Shown here: positions 55,284 to 64,000 of the stretch, in pieces
Layout: every line of letters begins with the position of its first letter
Numbering within the stretch: the first letter of the stretch is position 1
NCBI GenBank assembly: GCA_947652605.1
Contig: OX393576.1
Coordinates: forward strand, 12,612,575-12,676,574
Length of the DNA: 64,000 nucleotides
Source: Elmis aenea
Lineage: Eukaryota; Arthropoda; Insecta; Coleoptera; Elmidae
Reading direction: 5' to 3'
Notes under the pieces: model-generated
What the model was told of the DNA's origin: nothing
What the model saw: the letters and a program-made list of their open reading frames with translations, nothing else
Database searches by the model: none
Made by a program: the position numbers and the translations under genes

Positions 55284-58200
55284 TTATGTTACGCTAATTA
55301 CAGAATCATGAACGTGTAATTGCATATCGTTATTGAGATCTATTTGAGTAAAATACATTCCAAAAGATGTTTTTCCACTCAACTGTTTGGACAATGTTCT
55401 AAAGGGTTCCACCGATTTTTCACCAGTTGATTGATTTATACATATCATTTGACATCGTGTGCACACTCCCTTGCTCTAAAAAATAGTTTGATTCAATTTA
55501 TAGCTTCACAGTATCCCTGTTGTATTAAATGGTTATTACTTTTAACGCAACAGAGCCAATTTTAATTTTATTTAGTGATTTCTCAACAAACGCTTCTTCG
55601 AAATTCACTACAAAATTTGGTCGAAATCGTTTAATTAAATCGCTAAGATCTTCTTGAAAATCCGATTTTGGCATACAGTCTAGGAGCCATTGTACAGTTG
55701 CCGTGTTAATTAATAGAAATTGAGCCTGGTTTGTTAAGGCTAGATGGGAGTGGGAATCTGAAAATAATCAAATAAAACAATTACAAAAAAATGTTTATCG
55801 TTTGACAATCAGGGCCGTATTTCCACTTTCGGATGTGAGGCCTTTCTTTAGGTACGTCACTCAATATTTAAATAAAAGTTTTTAAAGTAGGTAAGATAAA
55901 CACATTGCAAATTGATTGTATTGCTGGAAATTAAGTGATTTATTTGAGTTGACAAACTGCAACAAATCACTAAAAATTAAAATTACATTATTAAACATAA
56001 AAATAAAAACTAGCTTTAATATACTGCTTTGATAAATTTATTAAATACATATTTCTAATGGTAAATTTTATGAAAGAATTTAGTTTGCGTTATTAATAAT
56101 ATTGTTAACAACTATTAAATACATTTTAAAGAAATCTGTTCCGAGTGTCTTAAAATTCATTTCCACGTCAACTATCACGTTTGTTTTTAGAAATAATATC
56201 AACAAACCCTATATGCATGTCAAAAATTTTGACTATCAATAGATTATAATAGTATATTACTTAACAAGAGTTGTAAGAAGCATATTACGCATATTGCGTA
56301 ATTGCTTTACAACTCGTGTTATGAAGCTTACTTTTTCTACGATCACATAATACCTACGATTTTAACGGCTTTTTGGCTAATATACACATGTAATTACGTT
56401 GTCTTGTCAATTTTGACGGAAGCCTACTTTGACATTTCTAGACAAGTGTGCGTTTTGCTCACTTACTAGGCATGCAGGAAGTGCTTGACGTGAGTCTACT
56501 TCGATCATTTCTTTAAAAGCTGTGCTTTTTGCCCACCGTGTGTAAGGACCCACACTATGCACGCAGGCTGTACGGTAAGAGTCATTGACATTAGTGGTCG
56601 TAGAAAAAGATAGTATATTACATGCCTAAATGCGAGTTTGATGCGTCATTTTTGTTTGTTTTAAAAGCTAGATTAAGTAATACATTAAGATCAACTTTCA
56701 CATACAAAAAATATCGTTACTAATTGTCACTTATGCAAAGAGATTGCCATCATAGCCAATTTATACTGGACATTGTAATGCTAATCAGATATGACTTAAA
56801 ACTTAAAAGATAAGATGAGGCGTGTAGCGCTAGAGTGGCCTAACCCCATCACAGTAACAAATGAGAAAAAGGCATTTTAAGTTTCAGCTTGTTTTTATAT
56901 TTTTTAACCTACACTTACAAATAATACACTTTTATAGTTGGTTATGCTTTAAACTTTCGACGTTTGATGCACACAGTAGTGCCAAACCCACAAAATTGTG
57001 ATTTAGGCCACAATTGCTTAAAAAAACAGAAAATTATTCGGACGCATTTACAAACTTTTGGTTCAATCTATGCTTTACAAGGGGAAATTAAAGTTGGGCT
57101 TTTAACAGGTGGTAGTTATCAATCTGTACTATACATTGGTACTGATAACTCAAAATTTGCGATTTTGTGGGTTAGGCCACTCTAGCACTACACGCCTCAG
57201 ATAATTTACAATCTAATTTTGTCTTAAATTTTTTTATTTTAATATGCATCAAAATTTGTTAGTCATTGTATGCAATTTTTTTCACCATTTAATATTATAC
57301 AGCAAGTGCAAAATTTGTTGCTCAAAATGGGAGTCGCACTTATCTTAAGAGCTAGGAAGTTGGTTAAATTTGGAGAAAGTTTGTGTTGTTTGTAATTTGA
57401 AAAGAAAATCACTTTGGCTCCCTCAGTTCAGATATTATTTAAAAATGTTTTCGTTATTTTGCTTTATTTCCATTATTTTTAAAGATATTGAAAAAGTAAA
57501 ATTACTTTCCTTGGGAAACTTTTTTCTGTTCTATTCGCTGATTTAATGTAATCTTGTGTCAAATAGTTCGTTTATTTTGCAGCTTTTTTAATTTTGTTAT
57601 TTCTTTTATTTAATTTAACTAACTTCGAACTACGAAGTTCGTAGCTCTTAAGATGAGCAAAAATTCCCATGTTAAGTCTTGAATTTGACACTCTGTATAT
57701 AAGGTTTGTTGGGTTTATTTTTAAAATCTAACGAGATCATTGAAGTGGTAATGATCTTTGGAGCACCCTTGGTATTAAGATATTATGTCAAAGTGTAATA
57801 AAGTTAGGTCTCCTAAAAGTTAGGCCCTGAGAGAGTGAGGGGGTCAAGCTTAAACCTGTCTAGTTTGCTTATACAGATAGTTTCCGATTTTGCGGATTTA
57901 ATGCGTTATTCAGCAATCGTTCGTAAAGCGGGAAGTACTTGCATATTATACAATTTAAATGTAATCATGGAGAATATATTATGTTAATTTTGTGCATTTA
58001 ATCTTTATTTGTGCATTAACAAAATATTCATAAAGCGGAAAATAATGGTACTTAAATACGGTCCTGTTTACAATTATAATGAAAATTAATTTGTAATTAA
58101 CAACTATTTTATTACAAAAAAAATAGTTTTGGCATAAAACTCGGTCCAATTTTTTTTAAAATTCACGATTTATGGCTTAATCTTTAGTCAGAATCCTTAG

Positions 58201-61200
58201 CTTTAAATTAATACATCATGATTGGTTCCTTCCAATTAAAACTATAAAATAATAATCTTCTTTTAAGAACTGTTGTTTTTAACATTAGTCAACTTAAAAA
58301 ATTAGTAATATCCCTAAAAGTATTAATCTTTTTGGACCACTGTGTAGTTGTAGTGTCATTTCTTTAAAGTAAGTTCCATGTTTTATTCAATACTTTTACC
58401 ATCTTTGGAAGTTCTACTGCTTGTATTAGTTTCTGAGCTTTGTTGAAGCAATCGTACACCGGGTTGATTTAAAACCTCACACAACCAATTTGCTACTTCA
58501 TCCCCACAGTCCCAGGCTACTATTTGGTCTCCACATATTTTACTATGACACGTTGTTGTGTGTTGAATATTTTCTGACATCAAGTCTAGAGGTACTGTTA
58601 TACACGGCATATCTAAAATTTATAAACAATTTTACTGTCACGTGCCACCTTGTAGTTTTTGTGGGCAAGTTTTGAATACAGTTTAAAAAATTAACCAGAA
58701 CTATCAACTTTTAAAAACATTGTAAAAAAACCGTTTTTAAATGCGAGTTGGTATATGTGTTACTGTAAATGTACGGAATTCGATAAACCCTAGGTTTTAC
58801 CGGTAAATCCTAGCATTTACCATAGAGGTGGTAAAAGTCCGAAATAAGCATCATTTTCATTTATTATTTTAAAAAAAACCTTGAATCCATTTTTACCTGA
58901 CCCTCTATTACTGACCAAATGAACGAGGGTCAGGTTAAGGTTAGTTAAATCTTTTTTTTTTAATAAAAACAAGTACGAAATAGAAGCGTTTATAAGGTTA
59001 ATTTAATTTTCATTATTTATTAAAAAAAAAACAACCTTTAATCCATCTTTAACTTGACGCTCTATTACTGACCAAATGAACGAGGGTCAGGTTAAAGCTT
59101 CGTTAAACCTTTTTTTTTTGTAATTAAAACAAACGTAAGAGTCCAAAATTGAAGCGTTTTCGGACTTTTACCACCCCACTTATGCTAGGATTTACCGTTA
59201 AAACCTGGGATTTACAAAATTTCAGGCTTTTGCAGTAACATTAATGTACAGGGTGGTCCAAATTCGATGGGATTACATGGGTATCTCGCTTAATAGTCAA
59301 GATAGAGAAACGGTTAAAGTACCAAAAATGTGCAGTTTTTTGGGGCAAACTCAAAACCGTTTTCAAAATATCCTATCATTTCCGGTTTTTGAGTTATTAA
59401 AGAAAAACTGTTTTTCTTTGTTATATCTATAATGTGTCATATCTCCCTTATTGTTATAAACATAAAAAAAGTTTATGAAGATTATTTTTAGATATTTTTA
59501 TGTAGATTTTGATAGTACTAATTTTTTTTTTTTACTCCCGCCGTTAAAAAGGTATGACACAAATTCATCTTTTTTTTTAAACGGAAGCTATAGTTGGTTG
59601 ACTTATTTAAATTTCTTATTTTTCTCTTTCCAAATATATAAGTGTTGAAGTATCTAATTTCAATAATATGTAAATTACAAAAGTTTTTAATTGTTTTAAA
59701 GATCATAACAAAAAAGTAGGCTGTGAAAACAAAAAAACATAAGAAAAATCGGAATATATTTGAGAACTGTTCTGAGTTTGTCTCAAAAAACTGCAGCTTT
59801 TTGGTAATTTAACCGTTTCTCTATCTTGACTATTAAGCGAGATACCCATGTAATCCCATCGAATTTGGACCACCCTGTACATACATGACAGCTATTATAA
59901 AATATTGGAAGACAATTTTGCGAATTTACATTTTTAACGGCAAGCATAGCTGGCTCAAAAAGGTTTTTGGTGTACGTAATATTAATAGTTTTTAACAAAA
60001 AAAAAAAAACTGTTGATCCTTACTTCATAGTTGGTTATGAAAATTTAGTTTTAAGGGAATTGATTTTATTAGCGTTTCATTATTGACTTTTGTATTACCA
60101 CCTTTTAAATTCATAGGCTGTTTCTAGAAAATTACTTACCATCAAAATTCAACTCCATGACATTATTTTTTAAGTCGATTTTAGGTTTTATACGACATAA
60201 AAGAGTGTTATGTTTTTGTGTAACACAAACACCAGCGCTATTTACAATCATCCATTGACGATCATATAATAATCCTGTGAATGATAATTGCCAGCTACGA
60301 TCTATTTGAAATGCAGCACAGGATTTGATGGGATATATAAAAATTTGTTCTAACGTGGCTTGCTGTTCGATAAGATCATTTACATTGTTAATAATTTGAT
60401 TATTTATGGATTTACTAACACAGTTTGTTGGGTGAGATACATCAACAGTGTTTTCATTTAGTTCTTCACTTGCTGAAATGAATTTGTTTGTATAGAGATG
60501 GTTAGTGCCTTCTATTACAGCAGGTTTTTTCCTGATAACAGGTTTTTCAATGAAACAGTCAACAATCATGTCTAGTAATGCATCAGCATCTTTTTTTGTT
60601 GACATGTAACCAAATGATATCCTCACAGAACCAGTTGGATAGCCCTCGATTAAATCGTTTTGATCGCCACAAACATGTCCCAGCTAAAATTAACAATAAA
60701 GAATTTTAATTTTAGACACTCCATCACGAACAATTTTTAATTGTTCAATAGTTAATTCGCATCAAAGAAATCTTGGATCAAAACCCAAAAACACAAATGG
60801 ACGGAGTTTGAGCTATGTTCAGTTGTTTTAAGAAAAATTAGGTTCGGGTTCAGAACATAAAAGCAAGCGGTTTGGCTAAAAATAAGGCTTAGACCTCTGG
60901 TAGTGGCGTAAATAGGGGTATGCAAAGTATGGCGTGGCATGGGGGCCCGAAGTGCGACGTTCTGCTGAACTTCAGCTAAATAACATTTTTGAACTTAAAA
61001 TTTAAAATGAAAATATAAACTGATTGTGATTTTTGCCTCTGTAAAAACATATACAGGGTGGTTATGAAGCGCCACTGTTGGGATCTCGAAAGAACGGTAG
61101 AGTTACAAAGAAGTTTAAATTAGATGTGTTCTTTCTGAAACCTATTCAGTGATGCTTCAATGTTTAAAAAAAGGTCCATGGCACGCTAGGTAATAAACAA

Positions 61201-62733
61201 AAGTCAAAATGGGCGTTTTTAAATTGCTTATAACTCGGGTATATTTGATGGTACAAAAATATTTTTGGGGGAAAAGTTCTAGATTTTTTTACGCACTGTC
61301 AAATAGAAACATCATTTGTCTTAACATTTTTTAAATTCATGGCACTATAGCTTCATAGGGACTTTTTGATAAATTTTATTTGTTTTGAGCCTAAATATCA
61401 AAATAAATACATTAAACCTTATGTCATTGAAAAGAGGAAAAAAAAGCTTTTTCATGTGGTCATAGTCAACTATGGTTTTCATTTAAAAAAATGCAAGTTT
61501 GTAATTTAGCTAAGAATTTAAATAATATTGTAACAATTGAATGTTTTAATTTTCAAGTGCGTGAAAAAATCTACAACTTTTTCCCCAAAAATATTTTTGT
61601 ACCATCAAGCATAACCGAGTTATTAACGAATTGAAAAAATCCCATTTTGATATTTGTTCATTGTCTAGCGTGCCATGGAACTTTTTTAAAACATTAAAGC
61701 GTCACTGAATAGATCCCAGAAAGAGGAACAATTAGTTTTATCTAAACTTCTTTGTAACTGTCACCGTTTACGAGATCCCAATAGTGACCCTGTATATGAT
61801 GTAGATAGGGGACCCTTGGAACTACACAAAAAAGAAGCTAAGCTACTGTGCTATGCACATCAAAACGTCAATCAAAAGCGAATTCAAATAAGAAACGAAG
61901 GGCGTTACATGTCTAATTTTATTAAGACCGGGGCCCTAAATCTCCAAAGTTCACCTCTGCTTAAACTTTGTCGACCTAAACAAAAGGCCGCTTCACAATT
62001 TGTGGAGCAAAGAAATTCTGTTGTGCCCCCTTTTGCCTTGATGCCCTAAGCCTGAGCTTATATTACTTAATACTTAATCCAGTCCTGCCAAAAACCATCA
62101 TTATTCAAAAAGTTGGCTCTTGGCACCCTTGAATTGTTTTACTTTTCAATTTTATTGGAGCTTTGTTAACCAGGAGGTTCAAAAAAGCCCAAGAATTCTA
62201 CTTACGCCACCGCTTCTAAAGACTATGTTGAAGACAAAAAGGCTCTTTTGGGGTAGATTTATTTGTGTAAAATACTGTTACCTCATAGTGATGGATAATA
62301 TCTTTCGTGGTTAATTTTAAATGTCTCTGACATGCTCCTGGATTGCAGAAACAACCTGTTCGTAGATGAACACCATAAAGATTTGCAATATTTAACACCT
62401 GTACAAAAATATGTTTAGTTTAGAATATAAAGTTAAAATGATATTATTTCGTTTACCTCAGCATAGCCAACGTATTCGCCCGATGATCTTCGTAAATTAA
62501 AATTAATAATACCTCCTTGATAATGAATATCTTCAAAGTTTGTGTCTTGATATAAAACAACTGCTGGTGAATTATTACCGTGATGTAAATATAACAAAGA
62601 TTTAAAGACGTATTTGGCTAATGAGAAGGTGTGTTGGGATATGGCGTTCATGTTTAATGATAATCGTTTAATGGTTTCGAATCCTTGCTTTAAGGTGATT
62701 ATTGAAAGGAATGGTACTGTTCCATCCTCAAAT
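55284..62733 (-). CDS. mal: Molybdenum cofactor sulfurase (maroon-like/MOCOS), 3' six exons, 5' end outside window
   Basis: Transfers sulfur from cysteine to the molybdenum cofactor of xanthine dehydrogenase and aldehyde oxidase (family knowledge). Exons from high to low: 62457-62733, 62282-62398, 60140-60683, 58400-58612, 55540-55757, 55284-55475; 1,561 nt, phases consistent, 519 residues to the TAA. The first contains [20 protein letters not shown] and [18 protein letters not shown] of the PLP-dependent NifS-like domain. The second has [16 protein letters not shown] with the persulfide-accepting cysteine. The third covers [22 protein letters not shown], a variable linker and the beta-barrel [15 protein letters not shown]. 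The last exons form the MOSC domain ([29 protein letters not shown]). About 270 N-terminal residues with the PLP lysine are beyond 64000. Introns contain three palindromic/repeat elements. Confidence 0.96.
56817..57198. mobile_element. Inverted-repeat element with 30-bp GAGGCGTGTAGYGCTAGAG termini
   Basis: 382-bp element. GAGGCGTGTAGCGCTAGAGT continuing GGCCTAACCC at left is matched by its inverse at right with one mismatch in 30. Flanked by AGAT on both sides (56813-56816, 57199-57202), a possible 4-bp duplication. Termini do not resemble the hAT or CAGGGTG classes here. Open frame across its right half is not a gene. Lies in a mal intron. Confidence 0.75.
57300..57697. mobile_element. Decayed palindromic TACAGGG-class element
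   Basis: Left TA-CAGCAAGTGCAAAATTTG with AAAATGGGAGTCGC, TTATCTTAAGAGCTAGGAAG, and right GTAGCTCTTAAGATGAGCAA with TTCCCATG and GACACTCTG-TA are mirror-like with many changes. Lies in the mal intron 55758-58399. Confidence 0.6.
58758..59234. repeat. Inverted repeat with an internal ~157-bp tandem duplication
   Basis: Outer arms: GTTACTGTAAATGTACGG, TAGGTTTTACCGGTAAATCC at left and the inverse (GGATTTACCGTTAAAACCTG, TTGCAGTAACA) at right. Inside, a 36-bp block starting CTCTATTACTGACCAAATGA occurs at 58903-58938 and again at 59060-59095, same orientation. Each unit holds a small stem, CTGACCCTC against GAGGGTCAG in the first. Lies in a mal intron. Confidence 0.7.
59249..59877. mobile_element. 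Palindromic TA-flanked element, related to family J (~630 bp)
   Basis: CAGGGTGGTCCAAATTCGAT at left and the mirror ending ATCGAATTTGGACCACCCTG at right, TA at 59247-59248 and 59878-59879. GGGTATCTCGCTTAATAGTC and its inverse continue the arms. It shares GGTCCAAATTCGA and the GGTATCTCG block with 39137-40344 but is diverged. Lies in a mal intron, directly next to the previous repeat. Confidence 0.85.
60901..62211. mobile_element. Possible hAT-like element with GTGGCGTAAATAG ends, host of a palindrome
   Basis: TAGTGGCGTAAATAGGGG at 60901 is mirrored by TCTACTTACGCCAC ending about 62210. A target duplication is not evident. The region between includes the palindrome 61054-61792 and CCCTTTTGCCTTGATGCC-like C-rich sequence. 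Low confidence on exact ends. Lies in a mal intron. Confidence 0.45.
61054..61792. mobile_element. Palindromic TA-flanked element, family M (~740 bp)
   Basis: CAGGGTGGTTATGAAGCGCC at left; right end GATCCCAATAGTGACCCTG, TA at 61052-61053 and 61793-61794. Arms share CTTCTTTGTAAC, GGCACGCTAG and CAAAAATATTTTTGGGG segments in opposite orientation and pair to near the centre. Confidence 0.78.
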
Positions 62734-63787
62734 CTAAAATTTAAAAAAATAATTTGTGCAAAGGTTATGCTTTAAAGATTGTGGAATAAGTTCGAAATAG
62801 TCTAACAGCAAATGTTTATTAAGACAAAGTTAAAAAAATTTGGTGCTGAATTCGAATTTTCTCCGGAACCGTTGAAGATTTTTTCAAAACTTTTGCACCA
62901 TTTTACTTGCAAAGGATGCGCGCATTGATAAATAGGAACATTTCGATTTTGTCTCTGACGGTTTCATGGCCAACGCGATCGCAAAAATTACTTTTTTATT
63001 ATACCAATTTTTCAGTTTTCCCCCTATTTTTCCGAAGGTAATGGCCAGCACGTATAACTCTGGAAAACAATTAGTTCTGATGTTCTTGATATAATAAACA
63101 CAGCCTTGATCAAATTCTAGCGACAACGTATCGTGACCCTCCCTTGTTAGTTTATTAGGTAATCAGGAGAAATTAAAACCAATGGGTTTTCCGTTTTTTG
63201 CTTTATTTTTAGAAATATTGTAAACATAAAAAAAATCTCAAAGCAGCCTTTTATTCTTTATATTTAATTAGATTTTGTGTCAAACATTTCTTCTTTTTTT
63301 TTGAGTACCTATCATTAACTTTGTTATTTCTCATGATGAGCGCCATATTGGATTTTTGCATTAGAAGATACTGATTATATAATATTACCAAAGGAATATG
63401 GCAATGACTAAATATTTTTATATAATTACGATACTGGACAAGCTTTACAATTTTTCTGAAGTGTAGATAAGTTTTGTTTTTTATGGTCATGTTGATATCA
63501 CGAACAATGAACAATCGGTATTTTTGTATTTTTTGACTCAATTTTTCAAATTGTTTCTATGTATGTTTAATCATTGTATTCAGAATTTTTAGTACCATCT
63601 TCTAATGCAAAAATTCATATGGCGCCCATATTGAATGAAAAAGTTGATGATGATCCAAAACAGATGAAACGTCTGACACAAAATCTAGTTAGAGCAGCGT
63701 TTGAAGAATCATGTTCTTCACAGATTTGATTTTAGCATCACATTTCGCAACTTTGTCTCTATTTAACCGACTTCGTAGCGCTTAAGG
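62734..63787. repeat. Intron of mal with a partial hairpin repeat
   Basis: No mal exon is recognisable upstream of 62733 in the window. About 63265-63370 and 63590-63700 form an inverted repeat (GCGCCATATTGGATTTTTGC with TTAGAAGAT; AGATTTTGTGTCAAACATTT and inverse). The end TATTTAACCGACTTCGTAGC at about 63761-63780 resembles a right arm of the palindromic class, but the terminus is cut by the element starting at 63788. Confidence 0.55.
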
Positions 63788-64000
63788 CAGGGGTGGATAA
63801 TTTTTTTCTACGGAGGACTAGGTGAAAATAAGGCTCAGCGCGGCCGGAAAATATTTAGATGTGAGGGGTTAAAAAATCACACATTTTGGATGCTCATGAA
63901 CTGGTTTTCCGCAATGGCCCATGGACGTTTCATAAAACGTGATAGAATATTTGTCTATTTCATGCAGTGGGCCGGATTGGATGTTGTCGTGGGCCGCATC
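63788..64000. mobile_element. Left end of a hAT-like element, continues past the window
   Basis: Sequence changes abruptly to CAGGGGTGGATAATTTTTTT followed by GC-richer sequence (GCGCGGCCGG, GTGGGCCGCATC). CAGGGGTGG is typical of hAT termini. The part at 63957-63985 matches 8190-8220. Its right end and any target duplication lie outside the window. Confidence 0.5.

Noticed and set aside
56964..57185. 73-codon frame in the mal intron
   Set aside because: Lies within the 382-bp element and includes its terminal repeat; no recognisable domain.
61816..62049. 77-codon frame with a hydrophilic sequence
   Set aside because: Inside a repeat-derived intron segment; no domain recognised and ends are likely TE borders.

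Overview
This is an AT-rich window from an animal nuclear genome, almost certainly an insect. The genes have spliceosomal GT-AG introns, the protein-coding exons match known insect/animal families, and the introns are packed with Tc1/mariner-type and hAT-type DNA transposon remnants. A beetle is my guess from the repeat style and the ~54-nt introns, but the sequence alone does not prove it.

Three real genes are present. (1) bchs (blue cheese, the WDFY3/ALFY orthologue) runs on the + strand from its start codon at 442 to a TAA at 44544-44546. I resolve 35 coding exons whose lengths sum to 10,236 nt, i.e. 3,411 residues with no phase conflict. It carries the long alpha-helical N-terminal region, a concanavalin A-like block, PH-BEACH, BEACH, WD40 repeats, a candidate LC3/Atg8-interacting motif and a C-terminal FYVE finger. 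An acceptor at 420-421 shows that at least one 5'-UTR exon lies outside the window. (2) A CHORD-containing gene (CHORDC1/morgana) lies on the - strand, 51339-53317, in five exons (340 residues, complete): CHORD I, CHORD II, CS/p23 domain. (3) The molybdenum cofactor sulfurase gene (MOCOS, Drosophila maroon-like) lies on the - strand from 62733 down to 55284. Six 3' exons (519 codons) cover the end of the cysteine desulfurase domain and the MOSC domains; its 5' exons are beyond the right edge. bchs converges on CHORDC1; mal and CHORDC1 are in tandem.

The rest is mostly mobile DNA. The dominant class is a set of long, nearly perfect palindromes (about 0.4-1.5 kb) that begin TA-CAGGG and end CCCTG-TA. 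I count about 17 in bchs introns and several more downstream. They fall into about a dozen sequence families that share only the terminal bases. In three of them the centre holds the beginning of a transposase-like reading frame (DUF4817/HTH type), which suggests the palindromes arose by inverted duplication of the 5' end of autonomous Tc1/mariner-like elements. A second class is hAT-type elements with 8-bp target duplications that can be read directly, including one nested inside another and one carrying a broken hAT transposase C-terminus. There are also a pogo/Tigger-like element, two other Tc1/mariner-like short elements, a non-LTR retrotransposon fragment split by a palindrome, and a possible P-like transposase fragment.

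The three genes have no obvious shared pathway: bchs acts in aggregate autophagy, CHORDC1 is an Hsp90 co-chaperone, and MOCOS activates xanthine dehydrogenase and aldehyde oxidase. No tRNA, rRNA, CRISPR array or prokaryotic-style operon was seen. The most unusual feature is the intron landscape of bchs, whose primary transcript would contain many long self-complementary hairpins.
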